Of a DNA stretch of 64,000 nucleotides, positions 19,472 to 28,546 are shown piece after piece. Under the pieces are notes generated by a model. It was not told the DNA's origin. It did not search any database and saw nothing but the letters and a program-made list of their open reading frames with translations. Numbering within the stretch: position 1 is the first letter of the stretch; each line of letters opens with the position of its first letter. The translations under genes and the position numbers were made by a program. Source of the DNA: Pirellulaceae bacterium (GTDB lineage Bacteria; Planctomycetota; Planctomycetia; Pirellulales; Pirellulaceae); contig BPJV01000001.1 in assembly GCA_026004795.1 (NCBI GenBank), positions 716,446 to 780,445 on the forward strand, read 5' to 3'.

Positions 19472-20512
19472 GTGACCACTGAGCGAAAAAGGTCCAGGAG
19501 ACGAGTTCAACTCGACTTCCTCAGCGATGATGAGCTGCTCGACATGCGTCTGTGCGATCTTCCGCTCAGCATTGCGGGCACGGTGCTGGAGGAGCGGATC
19601 GAGCAGCTTTATGAGGAATTGGCGGCGCGCGGGATCGTATTTCGACCCCATTGTTGGCTTTCCGATGAATGGTTCTCGCCCGATGGCGTACCCGGCATCG
19701 CCATCCCTTTTTACTTGGCCCATCCGCGACTGGCCCGTTTGGAACGCAAGCAGGTGTTGGAGGTCGAAGGAGGGACGCACCAGTGGTGCATGAAGATCCT
19801 GCGGCATGAAGCAGGGCATGCAATCGATACCGCGTTCCGTTTGCGGCGGCGGAAAGGCTATCGCGAAGTTTTCGGGCGTGTCTCCGTCCCCTACCCCGAC
19901 TACTACCGTCCCAAGCCGTACAGCCGCAACTATGTCTTGCATCTGGGCATGTGGTATGCCCAGTCGCATCCGGTGGAGGATTTCGCCGAGACGTTCGCCG
20001 TGTGGCTGCGACCACATTCGCGATGGCGTGCGCAATATCGTGGCTGGCCGGCGCTGAAGAAGCTGGAATACGTGGATAACTTGATGGAGGAGTTACGAGG
20101 GCAACGTCCGTTGGTGACCTCCCGCGTTCATGTCGATCCTCTCAAGTCGATGAAGAAGACGTTGCGCGAGCATTATCAACAAAAGCGTGAGCACTATGGC
20201 GTGGACTCACCGAGTTTCTACGATCGCGATTTGCGGCGCCTGTTCTCCGACTTGCCCGAACATGCTCACAACCCGACGGCGTGCGGCTTTCTCAGACGCC
20301 ATCGCGCTGAATTGCGGCGAGGCATCGCCCAGTGGACCGGCGAGTACCAATATACGATCGATCAAGTACTCGGGGAAATGATGGAACGGTGTCGGGAGTT
20401 GCGGTTGCGGTTGCGCACCGACGAGGAACAGACTAAGCGCGATGTCATGGTCTTGGTCACCGTGCAAACGATGAATTATCTGCACCAAGGAAACCACCGA
20501 GTGGCGCTATGA
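19472..20512 (+). CDS. putative zinc-binding metallopeptidase (Peptidase_Mx-like)
   Basis: The 346-residue protein starts at GTG after GGAGGAGGA. The zincin motif HEAGH is at 112-116, and a downstream acidic helix HPVEDFAETFAVWL (about 166-179) supplies a likely third ligand. There is no signal peptide, so it should be cytoplasmic. The stop overlaps the start of the ATP-grasp gene (ATGA), indicating coupled translation; the pair probably acts on the same peptide or amino-acid conjugate. The substrate is unknown. Confidence 0.8.
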   Translation: MTTERKRSRRRVQLDFLSDDELLDMRLCDLPLSIAGTVLEERIEQLYEELAARGIVFRPHCWLSDEWFSPDGVPGIAIPFYLAHPRLARLERKQVLEVEGGTHQWCMKILRHEAGHAIDTAFRLRRRKGYREVFGRVSVPYPDYYRPKPYSRNYVLHLGMWYAQSHPVEDFAETFAVWLRPHSRWRAQYRGWPALKKLEYVDNLMEELRGQRPLVTSRVHVDPLKSMKKTLREHYQQKREHYGVDSPSFYDRDLRRLFSDLPEHAHNPTACGFLRRHRAELRRGIAQWTGEYQYTIDQVLGEMMERCRELRLRLRTDEEQTKRDVMVLVTVQTMNYLHQGNHRVAL

Positions 20513-21537
20513 GGCGATTGCGAGTCTTGGCGCTGGTCAATGAAACGCTGGTGCCGCCAGAATCCATGGAAGGATTCTCCGATAAGGAGATCGATGAATG
20601 GAAAACGGAATTCGATGTCGTATCGACGCTGCGTGAAATGGGGCACCAGGTTGACGTGCTGGGCCTCTACGACGACTTGACCCCGGTTCGTGAAGCAATC
20701 GCCAGCTGCGCGCCCCATGTCGTCTTCAATTTGCTGGAAGAGTTCCACGGCATCGTTACCTACGATCATGCCATCGTCAGCTATCTGGAGCTGCTTCGCA
20801 TGCCGTACACGGGGTGCAATCCTCGCGGCATGATGTTGTCGAAAGACAAAGCATTGAGCAAGAAGATTCTTGCGTTTCATCGGATTTCTTCGCCCCGCTT
20901 TGCCGTATTTCCCGTAGGGAGAAAAGTGGTGCGTCCCAAACGGTTGCAATTCCCCATCTTTGTCAAATCCGCAGTGGAAGATGCCTCGTTGGCGATTTCG
21001 CAAGCTTCCGTGGTATGGAGTGATGAGGAGCTTCGTAATCGAGTTGCCTTCGTTCATGAACAAACCAAAGCGCCTGCGCTGGCTGAAGAGTATATCGAGG
21101 GGCGTGAATTCTATGTGGGGGTGCTCGGCAACGAGAGGCTGCAGACGTTTCCCATCTGGGAATTGCGATTCACCAAGAGCGATGTTCCGCTCATCGCCAC
21201 GCGGAGAGTCAAGTGGGATCGAAAGTATCAAGAGAGACTGGGGGTGGAGACGGGACCTGCGGTAGGACTTAGCGATGAAGAGCAACGTCGCATCGCCCGC
21301 GTGTGCAAGAAGGTTTATCAATCGCTCGATATGAGCGGCTACGCACGCATGGACTTGCGGTTGCGCAAGGACGGCAGGTTGTTCGTCCTCGAGGCCAATG
21401 CCAATCCCAATCTCTCCTACGGCGAGGACTTCGCGGAGTCGGCACACGTGGGAGGTATCGAATACGAAGATCTGCTCAATCGAATCCTCGGTCTGGGATT
21501 GCGATATCGGGCGCCGTGGAAAGTATATAGTGAATGA
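20509..21537 (+). CDS. ATP-grasp ligase, D-Ala-D-Ala-ligase-like
   Basis: The 342-residue protein shows an ATP-grasp layout: an N-terminal pre-ATP domain with FNLLEEFHG, the substrate-gating PYTGCNPRGMMLSKDKALSK, the lysine strand FPIFVKSAVEDASL, the EEYIEGREFYVGVL strand, and metal ligands in MDLRLRKDGRLFVLEANANPNL near the C-terminus. It probably joins a carboxylate to an amine with ATP. It is not the cell-wall ligase proper, since the gene is paired with a metallopeptidase rather than mur genes. A peptide-modifying or tagging role is inferred only. Confidence 0.85.
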   Translation: MRRLRVLALVNETLVPPESMEGFSDKEIDEWKTEFDVVSTLREMGHQVDVLGLYDDLTPVREAIASCAPHVVFNLLEEFHGIVTYDHAIVSYLELLRMPYTGCNPRGMMLSKDKALSKKILAFHRISSPRFAVFPVGRKVVRPKRLQFPIFVKSAVEDASLAISQASVVWSDEELRNRVAFVHEQTKAPALAEEYIEGREFYVGVLGNERLQTFPIWELRFTKSDVPLIATRRVKWDRKYQERLGVETGPAVGLSDEEQRRIARVCKKVYQSLDMSGYARMDLRLRKDGRLFVLEANANPNLSYGEDFAESAHVGGIEYEDLLNRILGLGLRYRAPWKVYSE

Positions 21538-21546
21538 GGTGATGCT

Positions 21547-22482
21547 CTAGTTGGCGTTGTCGATCGCTGGATTGCCCACGCTGCTCTCCTGGTCCGCCAA
21601 CTCTTTCCAGAAAGTCACATACTTCTGGTGATGCTTGATGTAATTCGGGTCGAAGACCGCACGGCGCAGTTCCTCACGCTGCTCGATAAACTGAGCTACG
21701 TCTCGCGGGTCGTCGGGAGAAAAGATGGGACAGGGGCGATCGTAAACGATCATCGCTCCCTTTTCGGCTTGATCATGATATCGGGATAAGCCGACCACGC
21801 GATTGGCGACGTAGATCGCTTCATTCAGTTCATGAGTCACGATCAATATGGTGTATTCAGGAACTTCACCGCGCTGAATCGCTTGCAGATTTTCCTGGTA
21901 GAAGTGCAGCAACATGAGTTGTAAACTCTCCCGTGTGGCTTCATCCAGGGCACCGAAGGGCTCATCGAGCAAGACGATCTTCGGCTTGAGAATCAACGCT
22001 TGGGCAATCGCTACCCGCTGCCGCATTCCGCCGGATAGCTCGTGGGGATACTTTCCACACGCTTCAGCAAGATGCACCCGACGGAGATATTCGCGCGCCA
22101 TGCGCATCTGTTCAGCGCGGAGCTTTCTCCAACGCGGGTACTGAAAGATACGAAACGGCAGTGAGGATTGATCAAGCTTCAGGCCAAAGGCAACGTTCTT
22201 CTCAGCCGTCAAGAAGTCGAACAAGCTGTAGTTCTGATACACGATCCCCACGTTCCGATTCGGCCCGCGAACCGGCTCCCCGCCCACCAGAACCTCGCCT
22301 TCGCGCGGTGGATGCGTGCCCAGGATGGCCTTCAACAAGGTGCTCTTGCCGCAACCGCTCGGTCCGACCAACGCCACGATCTGCCCAGCCTCGATCCGCA
22401 GGTCGATGTGATTGAGCACGCGGAAATCGCCGAACCAATGCGACACATCGCGAATCTCGAGCGCTGGTGCTTCTTCCGTCAT
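21547..22482 (-). CDS. ABC transporter ATP-binding protein, nitrate/sulfonate/taurine type
   Basis: The start is ATG at 22482 (MTEEAPALEI), preceded by GGGAG; the frame stays open far upstream through the permease gene in another frame, which is not coding. The 311-residue protein has Walker A GPSGCGKST, signature LSGGMRQRV, Walker B IVLLDEPFGALDE and the switch His in VTHELNEA. It resembles SsuB/TauB/NrtD ATPases. It lies 86 bases after the permease on the same strand. Its natural binding protein is probably the lipoprotein at 30457-31569, now 7 kb away. Confidence 0.92.
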   Translation of the reverse strand: MTEEAPALEIRDVSHWFGDFRVLNHIDLRIEAGQIVALVGPSGCGKSTLLKAILGTHPPREGEVLVGGEPVRGPNRNVGIVYQNYSLFDFLTAEKNVAFGLKLDQSSLPFRIFQYPRWRKLRAEQMRMAREYLRRVHLAEACGKYPHELSGGMRQRVAIAQALILKPKIVLLDEPFGALDEATRESLQLMLLHFYQENLQAIQRGEVPEYTILIVTHELNEAIYVANRVVGLSRYHDQAEKGAMIVYDRPCPIFSPDDPRDVAQFIEQREELRRAVFDPNYIKHHQKYVTFWKELADQESSVGNPAIDNAN

Positions 22483-22568
22483 CTCGTCGTCTCCCAGTCC
22501 ACTAGGTCCATCGGGCTTTATTCTCGTTTCCCGATTCGGTTGTCGCATCCGAGCGCTTTCATCACCGA

Positions 22569-23378
22569 TCAATCGCCGAACCACGGGCACAGCCAACGCC
22601 GCAGTCGAATCAATAACCAATCGAAACACAAACCAGTAAGCCCCAGAATCGCCAGGTAAATGTACACCACGTTCATATTGATCAACCGCGACTGCTGGCG
22701 AATCGTGTACCCGAATCCCTCGCTGGCGAACAGCATCTCGGCGGCGATCAAGAACACCATGGCCGGACCCAAATGAACCCGCACCGTCTCGATGACGCGT
22801 GGCAGGATTTGTTGCCACACCACCTCGACCAACACCTCGCATTCCGATGCCCCCAACGTGTAAGCCTTGTCGATGTGATCGGCCGCCACGTCCTTCTTGA
22901 CCGCCTGAAAAATCGACTGCACCATGGTGAAGAAGATCCCGAAGCCGACCAACGCGATGTACATCTCCAGCTTCGTGCCAAACACCACCATGTACACGGC
23001 CAGCATGGCCGTCGGCGGTATCTTGGCCATGAAATTGATGACCGGGCTGAAGAACGCTTCGGCCGCTTCGTAGGCCCCCATCGCCACGCCGATCAGGACC
23101 GAAGCGATCGTGCCGCAGCTCAAGCCCAGCAGCAGCCGCCAATAAGTCGCTCGCACGTCGGTCGACAGCCAGCTTGGTTTCGGCCGCCGCTCGTTACCCC
23201 GTGGTTTCGTGATTTCCTCCCAGCCCACCACGAACCCTTTGATGCCCGGCAAGATGTTTTGCGTGGGATTGATCCACGTCTGCCGCACGGACAGTCCCGC
23301 ATACACCGCCACCGCTGCGGCCACGCCAGCCGCCGCCAGGGTGTAGAACAACCATTTCGGAATTGGATGTCGAATCAC
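22569..23378 (-). CDS. ABC transporter permease, nitrate/sulfonate/taurine type
   Basis: The 269-residue protein has about six hydrophobic segments (from about residue 11, then 75-95, 105-160, 190-215 and 230-255). The BPD_transp_1 coupling-helix region reads YTLGASECEVLVEVVWQQILP at about 160-180, the cytoplasmic EAA loop that docks the ATPase. Together with the downstream ATPase it forms the membrane part of an importer. Upstream, in the direction its operon should come from, a field of palindromic repeats begins within 80 bases of its start. Confidence 0.9.
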   Translation of the reverse strand: MIRHPIPKWLFYTLAAAGVAAAVAVYAGLSVRQTWINPTQNILPGIKGFVVGWEEITKPRGNERRPKPSWLSTDVRATYWRLLLGLSCGTIASVLIGVAMGAYEAAEAFFSPVINFMAKIPPTAMLAVYMVVFGTKLEMYIALVGFGIFFTMVQSIFQAVKKDVAADHIDKAYTLGASECEVLVEVVWQQILPRVIETVRVHLGPAMVFLIAAEMLFASEGFGYTIRQQSRLINMNVVYIYLAILGLTGLCFDWLLIRLRRWLCPWFGD

Positions 23379-23459
23379 ATGTCCCCTCCCGGGAGCGCCA
23401 TTTCGCTAGCCGAATCGCATCGGTTGCCCCAACGAGCGTCGATCGCCACCGGTGCATCA

Positions 23460-24640
23460 ATCAACAATCCGACGATTATACGCCACACATCGCCCCATGA
23501 AATTGCCCCCCACGCAATGGAGCGAACGCACGATATCCATCATTGCCAAAGGCCAAACACCGAGGAACAAATCTGGCCGAACGCGCAACACGGATGCCCA
23601 AGATTGGCCGAAGGCGAAACATGGAGGGACAGATTTGGCCGAAGGCCAAACTCACCCCGCGCCCGGACGAACGCGCAACACGGTTGATCAAATTTGGCCG
23701 AAGGCCATATTCACCTGGCCGCAATTGGCCGAAGGCCACCAGTCACCGCAGCATGGGGCACCGCCCCATGAACCGGATCGCCCCACAACCCGTTTTGGCC
23801 GAAGGCCAAACTCACCCCCGCATCCTGCCGGCGCAACCCGTGGCGTTGGGGCATCCATCATCGCGCGGACCGAACACACGTCGCGTTCAAACATCCGCGG
23901 CGTCTTTTTTTGAATTTGGCCTTCGGCCAAACCGGACGTGTGGTGTGCGTTGTTCCTAGGGCGTTGCCCTAGGCTGCGGTGATTCAGGGCTTCGCCCAAA
24001 CGACGGCGATCGTTCGATTTGATTACAACGGGCTTCGCCCAACCGATGGCGATGGTCGGATTTGATTACGACGGGCTTCGCCAAAACGATCGGGACGCGG
24101 GATTTTATGGCGACGGATTTCGTCCAATCGAGGTCTGTCGAATCTCGTTGCGATGGGCGAACACCAATCATGCCGCGCGGGTTACCGGTCGAATTTGACG
24201 GAACGTGAAACACGGACGGCCGAATATGGCCGAAGGCCACCAGTCACCGTAGCATGGGGCACCGCCCCATGAACCGGATCGCGAGGAAATGATTTTGGCC
24301 GAAGGCCAAATTCACCCGCTGCATCCGGCTCCGAACGTCAAACACGGACGGCCGAATTTGGCCGAAGGCCACCGGTCACCGTAGCATGGGGCATCGCCCC
24401 ATGAACCTGATCCCACCGCAGCCCGTTTTGGCCGAAGGCCAAATTCACCCCCGCGCCCGGCCGGCGCAACCGGTGGTGTCGGGGCTTCCATCATCGCGCG
24501 GCCCGAACACACGCGCGTCCAAACATCCGCGGCCGCGTCTTTTTTTGAATTTGGCCTTCGGCCAAACCGGGCCTGTGGTTTGCGATTCTTGGGTACAATT
24601 TCCATCGTACAAACCAAGCAACATCGCCACGGATTGGCAA
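23460..24640. repeat. palindromic repeat field, left block
   Basis: This stretch has no gene. It is packed with short perfect hairpins, chiefly TTTGGCCGAAGGCCAAA or its reverse complement, about twelve copies. Others are GCATGGGGCACCGCCCCATG, CCTAGGGCGTTGCCCTAGG and CGGGCTTCGCCCAA. The hairpins occur in a fixed order that recurs in the blocks at 25.23-25.90 and 28.55-30.42 kb, so the field grew by duplication of a multi-hairpin unit. Confidence 0.85.
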
Positions 24641-24708
24641 TATGAACGAGGTTCGATACGACACCGTGTTCTTCGTCGCTCAACCGATCGATTACGGACG
24701 ACCTACTC

Positions 24709-25161
24709 ATGCCCCAGTCGCTCGCGCAACTCTATGTGCACTTGATCTTCAGCACCAAGGACCGCAAGCCATTCTTGGATGACCGGATTCGACCGCGCGT
24801 TCATGCGTACCTGGCGACCGTGTTGCGCGATTTGGGTTCTCCCCATGCAGTCGTGGGTGGGGTGGCGGACCATGTTCACTTGCTTTTTGACATGGGCAGG
24901 CGCCACGCACCAGCGGATGTGGTCGAAAAGGTGAAACGGGAATCATCAAAATTTGTAAAGACGCTAGGAGTGCGATACGCGAAGTTCTATTGGCAGCGAG
25001 GATATGGCATGTTTTCGGTCAGTCCTACTCATCGGGAAGATGCGGAACGGTACGTGCGAAACCAGGGGGAGCATCATCGGGTGAAGACATTTCAAGAGGA
25101 GTATCTGGAGTTCCTGAAGCGATACGGTATCCCCTACGACGAACGATACTTGTGGGATTGA
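24709..25161 (+). CDS. IS200/IS605-type Y1 (HUH) transposase
   Basis: The 150-residue protein matches the single-domain Y1 transposase family. The HUH metal site is HVH at residues 55-57 (DHVHLLF) and the catalytic tyrosine fits Tyr115 in ERYVRNQGEHH. Such enzymes nick single-stranded DNA at hairpins. No tnpB follows. The gene sits inside a field of palindromes, the setting of REP-associated transposases, so it may have spread the surrounding hairpins; no direct evidence links them. Confidence 0.9.
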   Translation: MPQSLAQLYVHLIFSTKDRKPFLDDRIRPRVHAYLATVLRDLGSPHAVVGGVADHVHLLFDMGRRHAPADVVEKVKRESSKFVKTLGVRYAKFYWQRGYGMFSVSPTHREDAERYVRNQGEHHRVKTFQEEYLEFLKRYGIPYDERYLWD

Positions 25162-25229
25162 CATCCGCGGTTTGGTCGCCAGCGATGTCTTTCATCTCGA
25201 ACGGATATGACAGTCACGGTAAATGAATG

Positions 25230-25900
25230 GTATCCGTTAAGACATTTGCGGCCGCGTCTTTTTTTTAATTTGGCCTTCGGCCAAACCGGACATGTGGTGT
25301 GTGTCGTTCCTAGGGCGTTGCCCTAGGCTGCGGTGAATTAGGGCGTCGCCCAAACGACGGTGGATCGTTCGATTTGATTACAACGGGCTTCGCCCAAACG
25401 ATGGTGATCGTCGGATTTCGTTACGACGGGCTTTGCCCAAACGACGGCGTCATTGGATTGCATTTCAACGGGCTTCGCGCAACCGATGGCGATGGTCGGA
25501 CTTGATTACAACGGGCTTTGCCCAAATCGATGGGGGCGCGGGATTTCATGACGGCGGATTGCGTCCAATCGACGATTGTCGAATCTCGTTGCAATGGGCG
25601 TGCCCCAATCATGCCGCGCGTGGTCCCGGCCGAATCTGCCCGAACGTGAAAACACGGACGGGCCAGATTTGGCCGAAGGCCACCAGTCACCGTAGCATGG
25701 GGCAACGCCCCATGAACCGGATGGCACCACAACCCGTTTTGGCCGAAGGCCAAACTCACCCACCGCGTACCGCACCTGCAGGCCACCCCACCACATCGCG
25801 TCGGCGTTGGTCGCACGACCATCGCGCGTTGCAACCGATAACCGCCTCGCGACGTTGGATATAGACCTTCTCAATTTGGCCTTCGCCCATACGGTTGGCA
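25230..25900. repeat. palindromic repeat field, middle block
   Basis: It repeats the order of the left block: TTTGGCCTTCGGCCAAA, then CCTAGGGCGTTGCCCTAGG. Next come four or five degenerate sub-repeats of about 50-60 bases, each holding an ACGGGCTTCGCCCAA-like hairpin and a GATTTNNTTACGACGGG-like stretch. Then follow GCATGGGGCAACGCCCCATG and TTTTGGCCGAAGGCCAAA. No gene is seen. Confidence 0.8.
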
Positions 25901-26035
25901 ATCGAAAAAACGTATCGATTGGCTCAAAATGCTTGACGTGGGTGTTTTTTTTTATACAACGTGTACGTTGGTTTCGGCTAGCGCACTGTCTGCCCAAAAT
26001 GGGACGACGATCCAGAATCAATGGGAGGACGAATC

Positions 26036-27244
26036 ATGGTGCTCGGAATTGGGGGCGGCTGTTCTGTTCCTTCGATCCTGCGTCGATGGGGGTTCTTCAC
26101 GGTCCCAACTCCCTGGGCGGTAGTCGTGGGGCTCCTTTCAATTGGAGGCAGCGCGGTTCTGCCGCTGTCTCTACTTTGCGCGGCCGACGATTCTGCGACC
26201 AACGAGCCCGGTGGGCAAACCGTCGTCCAGCGCGCGGTGGAGGCGCAAATGGTACGCCGATACATGGACTACTTTGTGGTCGAATGTCCAGTTGAGGAAG
26301 TCCCAGTCGGTTCGCGCGTCCACATCCACCTGACGGTGAACAATGCAGTTGGAGTCGAATTCCCGTTTGATCGCGTGACGAAGGGGTGTCAGTGCGCTGA
26401 TATCAAGTTCGACGACAACGTGATTCCTGTCGACGCTCCGTGGGAGTGCGACCTGAGTATCGAGGCGCCCCATAACGCGCGAGAGCTGGTTCGCACTATC
26501 CCAATCCGTTTGCGTCGTGGCGAAGATAAGACGACCAGCGTGCAGATTCTGGTGCGGTTGCATTTGAGCGGCATCTTGAGTTTCGTCGAGCGGTCTTATT
26601 CGATCGCCGTCGGCGGGGAATCGAAGTCGGGCGACGAGCGGATTGACTGGGAGATGCCGATCGTCGCTACGCCGCCGATCAAGTTGAAGCGCGTCGTCGC
26701 TCGTGGCCTAGGGCAATGGGCTGAGGATCTTGAGTGTCGTGTCGTGGAAACCCCCGACGGACCGCGCGTACGATGCGAATTGCCGTTGGCAGCCATGACG
26801 GGTACTAGTGTGGCTGGCGAAGTTGAAATCCGCGACCCTGTCACGGGGCAGCGCGACAGCGTCTTGTGTGTCGTTCAATACCAACCCGATGTTGTGATCG
26901 CGCCGAATTACCTGGTATTTCGTTTGGATGGCGATGCGCGCGTGGCCACTTGCATGATGCGGATCAACAATCCCGACAAGCGACCGGACAAGCGTCTGGC
27001 AGACTCGTCTGGGATTTCCGTTTCGGCGCGTTTCGTCGATTCCGCAGGCAATCCCGTCGGGAGGCCTTTGCGCTGCACCGTCAAAGAGCTAGCTCAAGGC
27101 ATCTACCGCATCCGGTTGGAGGGCAAGGCATCCGATTTGCGGGAACTTGCGCAATCCGGCGATGTCGCACGCGTCGTATTGCAAACCCGTTCAGAAAAAT
27201 TCAGCCGTGTTGACGAATTGCGCGCAAGCATGTCGCAACTCTAG
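26036..27244 (+). CDS. secreted DUF1573-like protein
   Basis: GGGAGG seven bases upstream favours ATG at 26036 over the ATG at 26021. The roughly 402-residue protein has a hydrophobic segment at about 25-48 ending in a signal-like LLCAAD, then an Ig-like domain with VTKGCQCADIKF near 115, resembling the VTTSCGCT motif of DUF1573, and a second beta-rich half. The role is unknown. It lies with the next gene as an island between two palindrome fields, so both may be cargo or survivors of rearrangement. Confidence 0.7.
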   Translation: MVLGIGGGCSVPSILRRWGFFTVPTPWAVVVGLLSIGGSAVLPLSLLCAADDSATNEPGGQTVVQRAVEAQMVRRYMDYFVVECPVEEVPVGSRVHIHLTVNNAVGVEFPFDRVTKGCQCADIKFDDNVIPVDAPWECDLSIEAPHNARELVRTIPIRLRRGEDKTTSVQILVRLHLSGILSFVERSYSIAVGGESKSGDERIDWEMPIVATPPIKLKRVVARGLGQWAEDLECRVVETPDGPRVRCELPLAAMTGTSVAGEVEIRDPVTGQRDSVLCVVQYQPDVVIAPNYLVFRLDGDARVATCMMRINNPDKRPDKRLADSSGISVSARFVDSAGNPVGRPLRCTVKELAQGIYRIRLEGKASDLRELAQSGDVARVVLQTRSEKFSRVDELRASMSQL

Positions 27245-27406
27245 CAATGTCCGAGCAGCCTGGCCCAATCTTTGCAAACTTTCTAGCGCGGTACTCGGAG
27301 AAGAATGGCCCTGAGAGGTAGGCTTGTTCGTTTGGTTGACGGAAACGCCACCAATTTTGTAAATCTGTGCAACGTCCGATAGTCAATTGTAGCGGGAGAA
27401 AGAAGG

Positions 27407-28546
27407 ATGAGTCGCATCAATTCGAAAAGGACGTCTTCCGGCATGAGTGCGTGGCGGAGCCTTAATGAGAACGAGAGGAGTTCGAAGGTTTCCTTGGCGT
27501 GCATATGGATCTTGTTGGTCGGCGCGAAGCTGGCGCCCGTTAACGCGACAGCACAAGACGTCGCGCGTGTTTCCGAAGCCAAGTCGCTACTGGAAGCCGT
27601 CGAGGCGGGGCGTTTCGCGTTGCAATCATATGACGTCCTGATCGTTCAAGAGGAGTTGTCCGACCGTCTGGCTGCGGGTGTTACCGAGCAGACGTACCGC
27701 CGTCGCATCGCCTTCGATGCAGCCACGGGTAATGGTGTGTACTTGGAGTTCTCTGAGACGCGTCAGGTCGATCCACCGGTCGGACAGCCCGGCATCCGCA
27801 ACCTGACCGCTGATCGAACGCCCCAAGATAACTCGGCACCCCTCGATGAGCATCTCCACGAACATCTTCAGCGGCGAATTAGAGGTTGGATCTCCACGGA
27901 CGGTCGCGAAGTGTTGTCACGAGTGTTTCCCAAGCAGGCCGGCGTCCTTGAACGGAGCTTTGCTGAGCATTGTCTGGCCACTCGTATTCCCGACCCGCGG
28001 TGCATCGGTGTTTATCTCCTGGACCAGCATCCTCAACCGTGGGTTTCCAATCGAGCGGAAGCTTTGCATGGTGTCGCTGCACACCTCGTCGCGTTGCGCG
28101 AGTCACCTGCAGGGGCTATGGTTGTGGCCCGATTCCCCGCCTCCGACGCGCAGCCTTTCTTCGTTCCCGAAACGCGGCTGACCATTGACCCACATCGGTT
28201 CGTGATGGTTGAACAGCGGCTCGGAGTCTTCGACGCGAGCAAGAATCGGAACTTCGATGATTATTATGCGGCGACCACCGACTATGGGGAAGTCGACGGA
28301 ATACACGTGCCCGTGCGGTATTTCGCCGAGACCACTGCCTCCGGTGCCCGTGATGCCAGCGGGCAACGAACGCGAGGTCAGAGGATCATCGATGTCCGAC
28401 TCTACTGGCTGGCCGTGAATCCCGAGTCGGGACTCCAGATGCCCGATGCGACAGTCTTGAACGATGTCGCCAACGTATTGAAGATGACCGACCCAGATCT
28501 CGTCGTCCCGCGCGTCGTTGCCGGTCCATCAACATCAGGCGAGTAG
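27407..28546 (+). CDS. secreted protein, unknown function
   Basis: The 379-residue protein has a hydrophobic segment at about 28-48 (ACIWILLVGAKLAP) ending in ATAQ, a probable signal peptide. The rest is beta-rich with segments such as GNGVYLEFSETRQ and RFVMVEQRLGVFD, resembling the layout of planctomycete outer-membrane or LolA-like sorting proteins, but I cannot assign a family. It follows the DUF1573-like gene by 162 bases on the same strand; its stop is about 15 bases from the next palindrome field. Confidence 0.65.
   Translation: MSRINSKRTSSGMSAWRSLNENERSSKVSLACIWILLVGAKLAPVNATAQDVARVSEAKSLLEAVEAGRFALQSYDVLIVQEELSDRLAAGVTEQTYRRRIAFDAATGNGVYLEFSETRQVDPPVGQPGIRNLTADRTPQDNSAPLDEHLHEHLQRRIRGWISTDGREVLSRVFPKQAGVLERSFAEHCLATRIPDPRCIGVYLLDQHPQPWVSNRAEALHGVAAHLVALRESPAGAMVVARFPASDAQPFFVPETRLTIDPHRFVMVEQRLGVFDASKNRNFDDYYAATTDYGEVDGIHVPVRYFAETTASGARDASGQRTRGQRIIDVRLYWLAVNPESGLQMPDATVLNDVANVLKMTDPDLVVPRVVAGPSTSGE

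Noticed and set aside
22483-23142. N-terminal extension of the ABC ATPase frame through the permease gene
   Set aside because: The extension is Gly/Arg-rich nonsense in a shifted frame of the permease; ATG 22482 with GGGAG fits the family start.
25330-25610. Regular repeat-like spacing resembling a CRISPR array
   Set aside because: The segments between the hairpins are themselves similar to each other, unit lengths vary, and no cas gene is present; it is a degenerate tandem repeat.
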